A stretch of 64,000 nt of DNA from Candidatus Stoquefichus sp. SB1 (GTDB lineage: Bacteria; Bacillota_I; Bacilli_A; Erysipelotrichales; Coprobacillaceae). The stretch is taken from contig NZ_LN852695.1 of assembly GCF_001244545.1 (NCBI RefSeq), positions 651,158 to 715,157 of the forward strand. The letters are read 5' to 3'. Below are positions 44,901 to 53,093 of the stretch, one piece after another (the first letter of the stretch is position 1; each line of letters begins with the position of its first letter). The notes below the pieces were generated by a model that saw only the letters and a program-made list of their open reading frames with translations, searched no databases and was not told the DNA's origin. The translations under genes were made by a program, and so were the position numbers.

Positions 44901-46794
44901 TATTAAAAATGTAGAAAGGAATATGGTCATTTCTGATGAACCTGCTGATGGAAAAACAGTACAGATTAAAGAAACATGGTCAGCAGATGGATCCATCTAT
45001 CGAATTGATCCAGGTAGTGTCGAAATGAGTGGAGATAAATACACGATCGTCAATCCTGATGAAATCACTTCGTCAAGTAATCAGAATACGATAGGACTTA
45101 GCATTGAAACTGGACAGACTGGTTGGCTGGAACAAGTCAAAGCAGGATATATAGATAGTGCGACGAAATCAGTTATTCCTTATAAGACAGATACGACTTT
45201 ATCTGTAAATAATAGTCTGGATATGCGTTCTCTTGTAAATCCTACTCAGGAACCTATTATTAATATAAAACTATATAATGTTGAAAGTATAACTTCAACT
45301 GATTCTGATTCTCTTGTAGTGACATTCACGATTGATCGTATCATCCAGCAGACAGATGGATCTGAAGTCAAGATGGGTTCCATCATAGTAAAATTGAACA
45401 TTACTAAGAAAGCGACACAGACATATTCTAATGTTCTTGTTTCACAAGGAAAGACCTATGATCGAGGAGAACAGTCTTATAACTATGATACTGCAAGTGA
45501 TAAGATTGCGACTACAGTATCGGGTAAAAGTTCTATTACAGCACAGTTTGCTGAGAAATCGGATACTGCAAAATCTGTTTCAAAATATGAACTTGTTTTA
45601 ACAAATGGATCGAGTGGAGGATATTCAACACTTCCTAAAGGAACAAAGGTATTGATGATAGATAAAAGTGGAAGCACTCCAGTGTATTATAACTATACCG
45701 AAGAAGCAGGAAATACATCTGTAGAATTAACCAAATTTAAAAAGAATGGTACAGATGAGTATTATAAGATTCCTACATCAGCCATTACAAAGTCAAATTT
45801 CATTTTTGTATTTGATTTTGCAGATGTTAGTAATAATGATAATGACTTTTTAGTAACATTTAAATCCACTTATTCGAATGGATCACCATCGGAAAAGAAA
45901 TTAAGATTTGCTGTAAAAGGTGATCCAAGGACATATGATCTGAATAGTCAACAGGATAACAGTTCTGCAACTGAAACTGCGATTCCTTCATATCGAATGA
46001 ATGGTTCCTTTGGAATCAATCTGAATACAACTGCAACAGCAACAGAGGGTGCTGGAACGGATACAACAGGAACTGATATGCAGATGGCAGCGAAAGTACA
46101 ACTGAAGCTGACGAATATGATCACTGGAACCGTGTTGCCAATTCCAAAAGGCTGGCTGATACAAAGCAATGGTACTCGTTATTCAACAAGTGGAGATAGT
46201 GCAACGATTATTCTAGCAAATTGTCTGACTGCAACAAGTTCTGATATTTATGTCATCATGAGTAATATGGGTGATGTATCTGCTGGTGATTATAAGTTGG
46301 AAATTTCTCTTGTTACTGGTGCAATGGCAAATTATCCATTTGCAACATTAAGCAGTAAAAACATCATTTATAAGTTTAAACTAACTGATGATCGTTATTC
46401 AATTAAATCAACTATTCAGGATGAAAGCAAACAGGTTATTACAAAGGATAGCACAGATAAGACACTTACTTATGATGTGATCCGTGTAAAAGATAATTCA
46501 TCCTCTACCTCAGATATAAAAACGAAACTAACGCTATGGAAGAAAGAAAATGGTATATATAAAGAGGTTGATTTTGCAGATTATATAGCTAATGTTAAAG
46601 ATGTGACAACAGGAAAAGACATTACAAATCAGGAAATACCTTGGTCAATCTATAAAACAATCTCTGTACAATTGAATGATAATATATCTGTAGGAACGTA
46701 TCAGTTAAGATATGATATTATTCAAAACACTACAGGTAGTGGAAAGCAGACTATAGCAACTGAAATTAATTCATTTATTATTGCTGATAATTAA
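38908..46794 (+). CDS. Giant Gly-rich repeat surface protein
   Basis: 2628 residues. A signal peptide ends near residue 36 (SNDYVLA/HTQ). Then BspA-type leucine-rich fragments (SLVIEDGITSIGDYTFFGCK, about 40-140), an acidic low-complexity linker (about 150-260), Listeria-Bacteroides/InlB-like repeats with FKGWS and FTGWKV boxes and Ig-like parts (about 300-570). Residues ~700-1800 hold dozens of short repeats around VYGGG/IYGGS/NVYGGG with alternating Thr/Asn strands, as expected of a parallel beta-helix. The last ~830 residues form several beta domains. The end (NSFIIADN) has no LPxTG motif or membrane helix. Start is ATG 38908 behind AAGGAGG. Adhesin or fibre-associated protein; last gene of the locus. 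Confidence 0.85.
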   Translation: MKKLKFKKDVLHKLKVFISLFIVGTMMIQFLSNDYVLAHTQDNVIATYDIGVDKGNVTATLTSDGKLTISGTGDIKDYTETTMPFSDNIKYISSLVIEDGITSIGDYTFFGCKNLNDKLELPKTITSIGDYAFSGYSKETAPAFTYITNEFTSADITVPIPETKEDNAEEPVADKKEQEQQNSEDTSHENANVQQNAENVASDSTEPAGDDQANVNNEETSQVEDENKTPQTSGKMEIKTITEQEVGKDIFFPNQTGGYKAKETNKSFRTASENAGYIEADRFLTVKLDNIITQHLPVKNGKLIVPNRPNYGIESPVPDDAYMIHTFKGWSIDNQIVQPKEEYAITDNLDEITLTSQWNTEWSINPQIKTEAKEDVSVYSIIDGNTQKPLEQAEGYVLSVQWQINSKDEKDDAAWEDIDNATSLTYERKVQAKDTSSFFRAKIAIARQTKLRTAAEINEITTEAVNGINSLTPITVTYNAGEGGTGIIENKDLKDGDNYKPEENTFTHPDGKVFTGWKVSLTNVTAIRNDGTAINDGDIVHSYDPITISLSNVESGSITLTAQWDTQTVIYVDSTISSSGDGSTPETAVKTINEAYNLLSSTGTIDTNKIVLCSNYSFSGVTQLGDKATAITSLDKINPVTLNTGITNGANKSPTAALVAHADLKFDNIILSSTRTALQHYETNALFMMGYHLVIGENVSNVNYISIVGGGYTTSHVFDETNIDIYSGNWGYIFGGGYAGTITGDANINLFGGSVRYIYAGCGYGNLGSENINNGTVNGSANTYVYAGSASMYQGARGGRIKGTGHDYSNKLIMYGGVIDGIRGGPTQPNYANFEKKTIIEIHGGKITDTVFLGSGDGSTKIGQSNGVDISIYDGAILTKDLYLGSNDNITGSSTGITLVGDKNLTMYGGEIYGDVYGGCNLGSTKDGNVNITIKSGVVKGNIYGGGRGSDKYTAQIIGNTNIIIENNAIIEKNVYGGGFYRTQNQGNIIINIDGRVSNVYGAGNGTLTNVTGNSTVNISSSAIISENVYGGGEEGKANTTFINISGGKIGDTTAKETGNLYGGGNKIGVSASNITVKGSPVINGNIYGGSNALGTTTTSNVNIEGTVTNDVYAGGKGSGTTVTTANLNINTGADIKGNAFGGAEEGAVGASNIKIAGGKANSVFGGSDKASISGAVKIESSTGSFAKDIYGGCNSSGSIGSLSMNLAGKADNVFLGGNATPTESKDITGEAKIDVTTNEANSIGNIYGGSNSTGSVTSPAINISGYVTNVYGGGKGSSTTTNTPSVTIKSGGHVTGSVYGGGEEGITHGTTVTLDDGSIVNDAFAGGNKVGVDGTVAVIASTGSKANNIYGGSNNSGTMDKPTVTIKGEAENVYGGGYGADTTTSNPIVNVETGSKITGSVFGGGNLGQVENPTVNLNGGTVNNAFAGGNAVGVTGTVALNVKDGVTATNIYGGSNSSGNVDNPSLSVKGGTITNIYGGGFGGASNDGNNGTITSNPNITIENGTIDSVYGGGERGVTTKTNTISVTGGTLTNIYGGGNKAQAENTVINLNNTMGSITNVYGGCNNSGTVQSSKIYIDGTITTVFGGGKGQNTTVNESYTKTEASAKVTDIYGGSEKGTVTNATLVVHGPVEGSIYGGGLGATSVIKGNTWVYVSNSVKGNVYGGGNQGKVVGNTHVDLASGTIGISTNDDATGNVFGGSNQAKVEGNTLLHIGSYVVKAPEGAVLPEGDEKSLIVYGTVFGGGNTTSTGKDFDASDPYVMGTATVEIGGTGYKKVDIQKSIFGDGNKCVTNGDKTIEIKDYKALTSNANKSIQRATTLKIINSDIELIGEKDTANLVTTIDYSLNRIDNLILKGGSLLKLQTPVNLVMGFESQNEDGSLQTIEQANNDTTGNRLYVQQGQHIELRINEDVSRPGYGDVKGFAQLGRYYIDGQSLDKDAQGVYVMGSYYSDETNNTNSGFIVAEAENFVDQTELKKGDVITPTTNSTSWRNWLLGSSIKNVERNMVISDEPADGKTVQIKETWSADGSIYRIDPGSVEMSGDKYTIVNPDEITSSSNQNTIGLSIETGQTGWLEQVKAGYIDSATKSVIPYKTDTTLSVNNSLDMRSLVNPTQEPIINIKLYNVESITSTDSDSLVVTFTIDRIIQQTDGSEVKMGSIIVKLNITKKATQTYSNVLVSQGKTYDRGEQSYNYDTASDKIATTVSGKSSITAQFAEKSDTAKSVSKYELVLTNGSSGGYSTLPKGTKVLMIDKSGSTPVYYNYTEEAGNTSVELTKFKKNGTDEYYKIPTSAITKSNFIFVFDFADVSNNDNDFLVTFKSTYSNGSPSEKKLRFAVKGDPRTYDLNSQQDNSSATETAIPSYRMNGSFGINLNTTATATEGAGTDTTGTDMQMAAKVQLKLTNMITGTVLPIPKGWLIQSNGTRYSTSGDSATIILANCLTATSSDIYVIMSNMGDVSAGDYKLEISLVTGAMANYPFATLSSKNIIYKFKLTDDRYSIKSTIQDESKQVITKDSTDKTLTYDVIRVKDNSSSTSDIKTKLTLWKKENGIYKEVDFADYIANVKDVTTGKDITNQEIPWSIYKTISVQLNDNISVGTYQLRYDIIQNTTGSGKQTIATEINSFIIADN
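41000..44200 (+). repeat. Gly-rich beta-helix repeat region in giant gene
   Basis: Within the giant gene, many units of roughly 25-45 codons centre on the motif x-Y-G-G-G/S (for example NIYGGSNSTGSV, NVYGGGKGSS, SVYGGGEEG). Units alternate between two types: GGSN-SG followed by a V-V-NI strand, and GGGKGSxTT followed by a VTI strand. They diverge at DNA level, so this is an old expansion and not a fresh slippage tract. Confidence 0.75.
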
Positions 46795-46810
46795 AATGGA
46801 ATCTAGTTGA

Positions 46811-46849
46811 AAAAACTTAATTTGATTTAAATATCAAATTAAGTTTTTT
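46811..46849 (+). terminator. Strong terminator at end of fibre locus
   Basis: AAAAACTTAATTTGAT and its exact reverse complement form a 16-bp stem with a 6-base loop and trailing T. This marks the end of the surface-protein transcript. Confidence 0.85.
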
Positions 46850-46982
46850 ATATCCATTATCTGCAGTGTATTGTTATTGATTGAATAAACGAAATATAAT
46901 ATTCTCGTTTCTAAAATTGAAAGAATATGATTCATGAAGTGAAAAATGTTATGCTATGATAAAGATGTAAGGAGGTAATGTC

Positions 46983-48122
46983 ATGAAAGTAGTTGTTGCA
47001 ATTGATTCATTAAAGGGCAGTTTAAGTTCAATTGAAGCTGGAAATGCCATTAAAGAAGGAATTCAAAGAGTAGACCGAAATGTTGAAGTTGTTGTGAGAC
47101 CTTTAGCTGATGGTGGTGAAGGTAGTGTTGAGGCACTTGTTGAAGGATGTCAAGGAAAGCTAGAGACAATTACTGTTAGTGGTCCACTAGGTAAAAGTGT
47201 CAAAGCAAGTTATGGGATACTTCCAAAAAGTCATACTGCTATTATTGAAGTGGCTTGTGCTGCTGGCATAACATTAATTGATGAAAAAGAGAAAAATCCA
47301 ATGTTAACAACAAGTTATGGTGTTGGTGAAGTTATTAAAGACGCTATTGATAAAGGAAATCGACGTTTTATTATTGGCTTAGGTGGAAGTGTAACAAATG
47401 ATGGTGGAGTTGGAATGTTACAGGCATTAGGATTTGATTTTTTAGATGAAAATAATCAGCCCATTCCACTAGGAGCACAAGGTTTAAAAAAATTAAAAAG
47501 AATTGATCAGCAACATGCTTTAGATGTTCTTAAAGAATGTGAGTTCATGATAGCTTGTGATGTGAATAATCCATTGTGTGGGAAGCAAGGTGCAAGTGCT
47601 GTATATGGCCCACAAAAAGGTGCCACTCAAGAAATGGTAGAAGAATTGGATCGGCTATTAGATCATCTTTCCATCATAACAAAACAATATTATCCATCAT
47701 CAGATGCGACTCTGCCTGGTAGTGGTGCGGCTGGTGGTTTAGGGTTTGCTTTTTCAACTTTTTTGTCAGGAAAATTACAATCAGGAATTGAATTGATTTT
47801 ACAAGAAACAGCTTTAGAATCTTATTTACAAAATACAGATATAGTTATAACTGGGGAAGGTTGTTTAGATTTTCAAACATCTATGGGAAAAGCACCTATT
47901 GGAGTTGCTAAACTTGCTAAAAAATATCATATCCCTGTTATTGCTTTTGCCGGTTGTGTAACTGAGGATGCACATGAGTGTAACCGTCATGGTATTGATG
48001 CGTTTTTTCCGATTTTAAGAAATATTATGACATTAGAAGAAGCATTGGATAAAGAACAAGCAAAAATAAATATGATAAATACAGTTGAACAAGTTTTTCG
48101 TTTATGGCAAATGAAAAAGTAA
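46983..48122 (+). CDS. glxK: Glycerate 2-kinase
   Basis: A 379-residue enzyme of the GarK/GlxK family. MKVVVAIDSLKGSLSSIEAG, DGGEGSVEALVEG, ACAAGI, GLGGSVTNDGGVGMLQALG and SGAAGGLGFAF are family hallmarks. It phosphorylates D-glycerate, feeding glycolysis. It is the first AT-rich gene after the fibre locus, with AAGGAGG seven bases before the ATG. No regulator or transporter lies next to it. Confidence 0.93.
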   Translation: MKVVVAIDSLKGSLSSIEAGNAIKEGIQRVDRNVEVVVRPLADGGEGSVEALVEGCQGKLETITVSGPLGKSVKASYGILPKSHTAIIEVACAAGITLIDEKEKNPMLTTSYGVGEVIKDAIDKGNRRFIIGLGGSVTNDGGVGMLQALGFDFLDENNQPIPLGAQGLKKLKRIDQQHALDVLKECEFMIACDVNNPLCGKQGASAVYGPQKGATQEMVEELDRLLDHLSIITKQYYPSSDATLPGSGAAGGLGFAFSTFLSGKLQSGIELILQETALESYLQNTDIVITGEGCLDFQTSMGKAPIGVAKLAKKYHIPVIAFAGCVTEDAHECNRHGIDAFFPILRNIMTLEEALDKEQAKINMINTVEQVFRLWQMKK

Positions 48123-48186
48123 TTTCAAAGTCAGAGTCACGATTGTAAGTAAAAAATGCTTGTTATATGGTAGAAACGATGATAAT

Positions 48187-48202
48187 ATATGTTTAAACAT
48201 AT
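48187..48202. promoter_or_regulatory. Palindromic operator of second ArsR gene
   Basis: ATATGTTTAAACATAT is a perfect 16-bp palindrome 25 bases before the ArsR start. A related ATGTTTAAAC sits at 48583-48592 before the hydrolase gene. Confidence 0.6.
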
Positions 48203-48226
48203 AAACCTATATTGAAAGGAGTTCTT

Positions 48227-48538
48227 ATGAGCAAAAAGACAATGCTTTATATGAAAGAGTGTGCTCCAATATTTTCAATGTTACAAGATGAAAGAAGACG
48301 GGAAATTACACAACTTCTATTTGAAAACCAAGAAATGAGTGTTTCAGCATTAACTGAACAATTATCACTTTCTCGGCCAGCAGTTTCTCATCATTTAAAA
48401 CTTCTATTAGATGCTAAGTTGGTGACTGTACGTCAAGATGGGAAAGAAAGATATTATCGTTTAGATTTAAAAAAAGCTTTAAATCTTTTAAAAGAGTTGG
48501 TTGCATCTATTGAAAATGATATAGAACAGAGTTCATAA
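48227..48538 (+). CDS. ArsR family regulator
   Basis: A 103-residue winged-helix protein. The HTH is MSVSALTEQLSLSRPAVSHH and the wing RQDGKERYYRLDL. It lacks the CxC metal site of the 13-kb ArsR, so it senses something else. ATG 48227 follows AAAGGAG. It precedes an alpha/beta hydrolase gene, and both have a GTTTAAAC palindrome upstream, so this protein probably represses both. Confidence 0.85.
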   Translation: MSKKTMLYMKECAPIFSMLQDERRREITQLLFENQEMSVSALTEQLSLSRPAVSHHLKLLLDAKLVTVRQDGKERYYRLDLKKALNLLKELVASIENDIEQSS

Positions 48539-48563
48539 CATCTCAATAATTAGAGATGTTATT
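48538..48563 (+). terminator. Hairpin after second ArsR gene
   Basis: AACATCTC, an 8-base loop and GAGATGTT overlap the stop codon; the T tract is short, so it is weak. Confidence 0.45.
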
Positions 48564-48576
48564 TCATACAACATAC

Positions 48577-48597
48577 GTTTACATGTTTAAACTTATA
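48577..48597. promoter_or_regulatory. Second copy of ArsR-type operator
   Basis: ATGTTTAAACTTAT, with a partial GTTTACA copy just before it, repeats the palindrome found upstream of the ArsR gene and lies before the hydrolase ribosome site. Confidence 0.5.
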
Positions 48598-48617
48598 AAA
48601 TTAAAGGAGCGAAATAT

Positions 48618-49559
48618 ATGAATTATTCAGAACAAACAAATTGGAAAAAGATTATGAATTATCTTCCTGAAAAGTATCATCTGACAGAAGACACATTACC
48701 TAAAGAAGAATATTGGTTATGGCATGGTCATCGTGTTCATTTAGATACATACAGAAACCCAAAAGCAGAAACAAAAATCATTTTATTTCATGGTGTAGGA
48801 ACAAATGGTCGACAAATGAGTACTATTATTGGATATCCTCTATCAAATGATGGTGTTGAAGTGATTGCTATAGATATGCCTTTATATGGTATGACAGAAG
48901 TGAATGCGAAAAAAACTGTGAGTTATGATGATTGGGTACAACTAGGTAGTGATTATATTGATTATGAATTATCAAAAGATAAGCGTCCTATTGTCCTTTA
49001 TGGTTTATCAGCTGGAGGAATGGAGACATATCATATAGCATGTAAGAATCAAAGAGTAGATGGTATTATTGGAATGACATTTCTTGATCAAAGAGATCAA
49101 CAAGTCCGAAATGAAACAACAAACAATCTCTTTTGGGCACATATGGGAACTCCTCTAGCAGGAATTTCAGTAAAATTAGGACTAGGAAGAATGCGAATGA
49201 AAATGTCAATTTGTTCTAAAATGTCAGCATTATGTAATGATACAAATTGTTTAAAAGAAATGCTCGCAGATAAAACATCAGCTGGAAATAGTGTTCCAAT
49301 GAAGTTTATTTATTCATATATGACTTATCTTCCATCAATAAAACCAGAAGATTTTCAAGTCTGTCCTATTTTATTGACACAACCTGAAAATGATCGATGG
49401 ACACCACTTCATTTAAGTCAGTCATTTTTAAATAGAATTAAAAACGTTCCTATAACAATAAAAGAACTTCAAAATGGTGGTCATTATCCTATTGAAGAAC
49501 TAGCTTTAGAACAGTTGCATCAGTATATCTTAGAATTTATTCATAAGCTAAAAAAATGA
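48618..49559 (+). CDS. Alpha/beta hydrolase
   Basis: A 313-residue alpha/beta-hydrolase. ILFHGVGTNGRQMS gives the oxyanion-hole His-Gly, GLSAGGMETYH the nucleophile Ser (G-x-S-x-G, near residue 136), LTQPENDRWTP the acid region and GGHYPIEE the catalytic His. No signal peptide, so cytosolic. Probably an esterase or lipase-like enzyme under the ArsR protein encoded upstream; AAAGGAG precedes the ATG. Confidence 0.87.
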   Translation: MNYSEQTNWKKIMNYLPEKYHLTEDTLPKEEYWLWHGHRVHLDTYRNPKAETKIILFHGVGTNGRQMSTIIGYPLSNDGVEVIAIDMPLYGMTEVNAKKTVSYDDWVQLGSDYIDYELSKDKRPIVLYGLSAGGMETYHIACKNQRVDGIIGMTFLDQRDQQVRNETTNNLFWAHMGTPLAGISVKLGLGRMRMKMSICSKMSALCNDTNCLKEMLADKTSAGNSVPMKFIYSYMTYLPSIKPEDFQVCPILLTQPENDRWTPLHLSQSFLNRIKNVPITIKELQNGGHYPIEELALEQLHQYILEFIHKLKK

Positions 49560-49773
49560 TGAAATAAACATTGTTATTATGTTTTTAACTGCCTCATATT
49601 CATATGTATTATATGGTTTTTTTGAAAATATTGAGATGATATGATGATTTATTGAATGATGGAGTAAGTTATATAAAGAATATTTCAAAAATAAAGTCAT
49701 AAAATGAATATGTTCATCTTGTATTCAAAAAACAAGGACTATAATATATACAAATAGAAAAGGAGGCAAACAA

Positions 49774-52700
49774 ATGCTTCAGATAAAAGATATACACAAA
49801 GAATATAAAACAGGGAATTTAATTCAAAAAGCACTTGATGGAGTGAGTTTGAATTTGCGTGATAATGAGTTTGTGGCTATTTTAGGGCCTAGTGGATCAG
49901 GGAAAACAACGCTTTTAAATATTATTGGTGGACTTGACCGTTATGATCAAGGGGATTTAATTATTAATGGAATTTCAACTAAAAAATATAAAGATCGTGA
50001 TTGGGACTCTTATCGTAATCATACGATTGGATTTGTTTTTCAAAGTTATAATTTAATTCCGCATCAAACAGTTTTAGCGAATGTAGAACTTGCATTAACG
50101 ATATCAGGTATTTCTAAAGCAGAACGTCGTAAAAGAGCAGAACAGGCACTTGAGCAAGTTGGATTAGGAAATCAAGGACATAAGAAGCCAAATCAAATGT
50201 CTGGTGGACAAATGCAACGTGTTGCAATTGCTCGTGCTTTAGTTAATGACCCTGATATTCTTTTGGCTGATGAACCAACAGGTGCATTAGATAGTGATAC
50301 CAGTGTACAGGTTATGGAATTATTAAAAGATGTTGCAAAAGATCGTTTGGTTGTTATGGTTACACATAATCCTGAACTAGCTGAAACATATGCAACACGT
50401 ATTGTTGAATTGCGTGATGGAACAATTCGTAGTGACACAGATCCATATGAAGTAAGTGAACATGATTTAGAGAAACCAAGACATGAAAACATGGGAAAAT
50501 CTTCAATGTCTTTTATGACTTCACTGTTGCTAAGTTTTAATAATTTAAAAACTAAGAAAGCGCGTACCATTTTAACATCTTTTGCTGGTTCGATTGGAAT
50601 TATTGGGATTGCATTAATCTTATCTCTTTCAAATGGAGTTAATGAATATATTCAATCAATAGAAGAAGAAACTTTATCTGAATATCCTTTACAGATTCAA
50701 AGTTCTGGTTTTGATATTACTTCTATGATGACGGATGTTAATCCTCATCAAAAAGAAAAAGATGATACAAAAATCCAAGTTTCACAAATGATTACCAATA
50801 TGTTTTCTAAGATTGGATCTAATGATTTAACATCATTAAAGGAATATCTTGATAGTGGTAAAAGCGATATAGCTAAGAATACAAATTCAATTGAATATAC
50901 TTACAATATTGCTCCCCAAATATATAGTGCTGATACAAATAATGTAAGACAAGTCAATCCTGATAAATCATTTTCATCTCTAGGTTTTGGTTCATCAACA
51001 AGCAGTAATAGTATGATGTCATCAATGATGAGTACAGATACTTTCTATCAAATGCCTAGTAATGCAAAACTATATGAAGATCAATATGATATGAAAGCAG
51101 GAAGATGGCCTAGCAATTATAATGAATGTGTATTGGTTTTATCAAAAAATGGAAACATTAATGATTTTATGTTATATACATTAGGACTTCGTGATTATTC
51201 TGAATTAGAAAAGATGATTCAGCAGTTTTCTAAGGAAGAAGATGTTGATGTTCCAGATAATATAGAATCATTTACTTATAATGATATGCTGGGTATTACA
51301 TTTAAGCTTGTGAATGCGACTGATTATTATCAATATGATAAGTCATATAATGTTTATAAAGATAAAACAGATGATCAAAAATATATGAAAAATCTTATTC
51401 AAAATGGAGAAGATATAAAAATCGTTGGGGTTGTTCAACCAACAGAAAGTGCTTCAGCAACAATGTTAAAAACAGGAATTGGTTATCCTGCAACATTAAC
51501 AACACATGTCATTGAACAAGCCAAATCAAGTGAAATTGTTCAAAAACAATTAGAAAATACAAATATTGATATTTTCACTGGTAAAGAATTTAGCAGTAAA
51601 GAAAATAACAAATTAGATATGAATTCATTGTTTACAGTTGATGCTAAAATGCTTCAAAAAGCTTTTACATTTGATCAAAGTAAATTAAAATTTGATATGG
51701 GTAATCTTGATTTAAGTCAATTACAATTAGATACTTCAACATTACCAGCATTAGATTTTAACAGTATCTTTAAAGATATGAAGATTAATATTTCTCAAGA
51801 ACAAGTTAATGCCATGAGTCAAAATATTATGACTCAATTTCAACAATATGTTAAAGATAATGGATTTACGAATCCAGATGAAATGAATAGCTATTTTATG
51901 AAATATTTACAAACAGAATCTGCTCAATCACTTATTCAAAGTGAAATGACAAAACTTTTACAGGAAAGTGGTTTAACAGAACAATTCCAGACTCAACTGC
52001 AAAAACAAATGCAAACAATTATGGCACAATATATGTCAACCATTACAAAATCAATGCAAGAACAAATCAGTGCTCAGATGACTAAACAAATGGGAAGTTT
52101 AGCAGCAAGTATGCAAGATGCGATTAAAATTGATGCCAGTGCATTTGGTAAAGCCATTAAAATGAATATGGATACAGATGAATTATCAGAATTAATGATG
52201 TCATTAATGACAACAGAAACATCATCTTATGATGGAAATCTGAAAAATTTAGGATATGCTGATTTTGATAAACCAAGTGGTATTAATATTTATCCAAAGG
52301 ATTTTGAAAATAAGCAGAAAGTTATTGATATTTTAGATAATTATAATGAAGATATGAAAAAAGTAGATGAAGATAAAGTGATATCATATACAGATTATGT
52401 GGGAACTCTTATGTCTTCAGTTACAGATATTATTAATGTCATTAGTTATGTTTTAATTGCTTTTGTTGCAATATCATTAGTTGTTTCTTCAATTATGATT
52501 GGAGTTATTACTTATATTAGTGTTCTTGAACGTAAAAAAGAAATTGGAATATTACGTGCAATTGGTGCATCCAAGAAAAATATATCTCAAGTCTTTAATG
52601 CAGAAACATTTATTATTGGCTTGTTAGCAGGTGTTTTAGGAATTGTGATTACTTTGATATTATTAATTCCAAGTAATATGCTTATCCATGAAATTGCTGG

Positions 52701-52845
52701 TAACGTTGATGTAAGTGCGACATTACCAGTTGCTGGTGGGGTTATTTTGATTGTCTTAAGTGTTATTTTAACATTGATAGGAGGATTAATTCCATCTAAA
52801 AAAGCGGCTCAGGAAGATCCTGTTACAGCACTTCGTACAGAATAA
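49774..52845 (+). CDS. MacB-like ABC transporter, ATPase fused to permease
   Basis: A 1023-residue protein. Residues 1-235 are a MacB/LolD-type ATPase (GPSGSGKTT, MSGGQMQR, LLADEPTGALD). The permease half has one helix at about 265-287, a very large extracellular part (about 290-885), then three helices to the end (FtsX domain, IGILRAIGASKKNISQVF). The extracellular part is enlarged and has a Gln/Met-rich helical stretch (about 690-780) likely to form a long coiled coil. This class moves peptides, lipids or antibiotics by mechanotransmission. The start follows AAAGGAGG. Followed by a terminator and a relic of a SWIM gene tail. Confidence 0.9.
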   Translation: MLQIKDIHKEYKTGNLIQKALDGVSLNLRDNEFVAILGPSGSGKTTLLNIIGGLDRYDQGDLIINGISTKKYKDRDWDSYRNHTIGFVFQSYNLIPHQTVLANVELALTISGISKAERRKRAEQALEQVGLGNQGHKKPNQMSGGQMQRVAIARALVNDPDILLADEPTGALDSDTSVQVMELLKDVAKDRLVVMVTHNPELAETYATRIVELRDGTIRSDTDPYEVSEHDLEKPRHENMGKSSMSFMTSLLLSFNNLKTKKARTILTSFAGSIGIIGIALILSLSNGVNEYIQSIEEETLSEYPLQIQSSGFDITSMMTDVNPHQKEKDDTKIQVSQMITNMFSKIGSNDLTSLKEYLDSGKSDIAKNTNSIEYTYNIAPQIYSADTNNVRQVNPDKSFSSLGFGSSTSSNSMMSSMMSTDTFYQMPSNAKLYEDQYDMKAGRWPSNYNECVLVLSKNGNINDFMLYTLGLRDYSELEKMIQQFSKEEDVDVPDNIESFTYNDMLGITFKLVNATDYYQYDKSYNVYKDKTDDQKYMKNLIQNGEDIKIVGVVQPTESASATMLKTGIGYPATLTTHVIEQAKSSEIVQKQLENTNIDIFTGKEFSSKENNKLDMNSLFTVDAKMLQKAFTFDQSKLKFDMGNLDLSQLQLDTSTLPALDFNSIFKDMKINISQEQVNAMSQNIMTQFQQYVKDNGFTNPDEMNSYFMKYLQTESAQSLIQSEMTKLLQESGLTEQFQTQLQKQMQTIMAQYMSTITKSMQEQISAQMTKQMGSLAASMQDAIKIDASAFGKAIKMNMDTDELSELMMSLMTTETSSYDGNLKNLGYADFDKPSGINIYPKDFENKQKVIDILDNYNEDMKKVDEDKVISYTDYVGTLMSSVTDIINVISYVLIAFVAISLVVSSIMIGVITYISVLERKKEIGILRAIGASKKNISQVFNAETFIIGLLAGVLGIVITLILLIPSNMLIHEIAGNVDVSATLPVAGGVILIVLSVILTLIGGLIPSKKAAQEDPVTALRTE

Positions 52846-52862
52846 TATATTTTATTATTTAT

Positions 52863-52908
52863 CAATAAGATTAAAAGCCAACAATTTTGTTGGCTTTTAA
52901 TCTTATTG
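52863..52908. terminator. 22-bp perfect hairpin terminator
   Basis: Left arm 52863-52884 and right arm 52887-52908 are exact reverse complements around AAAAGCCAACAA. The same hairpin core recurs at 58112-58143. Confidence 0.85.
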
Positions 52909-53030
52909 AAACAAAGACTTTAATTCTTATCTTCAAGAACATATTGACTCATGTTTTGATTTTTCTATCAAATCATTTAAATTCATTACTCATAAGTGAA
53001 TTCATTGAAATACGTCTTATTTTAAAGTAT
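52867..53030 (-). pseudogene. SWIM-domain gene tail, decayed copy
   Basis: Read on the minus strand, this stretch matches block by block the 3' end of the SWIM-domain remnant at 58112-58290 (shared TTTGATAGAAAAATCAAAAC, CTTGAAGATAA, CTTTGTTTCAAT, then AAAAGCCAAC). It has several deletions and stops. It forms the left direct repeat flanking the bacteriocin module. Confidence 0.75.
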
Positions 53031-53093
53031 ATAATACAACATAATCAGAACACTCATAATAAATAAAAACTTATAAGAATAAGGAGTGTTTAT

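Noticed and set aside
53036-53045. ACAACATAAT, a copy of the inverton half-site, near the bacteriocin module
   Set aside because: Only one 10-bp arm, no core or second arm, and AT-rich context; expected by chance.
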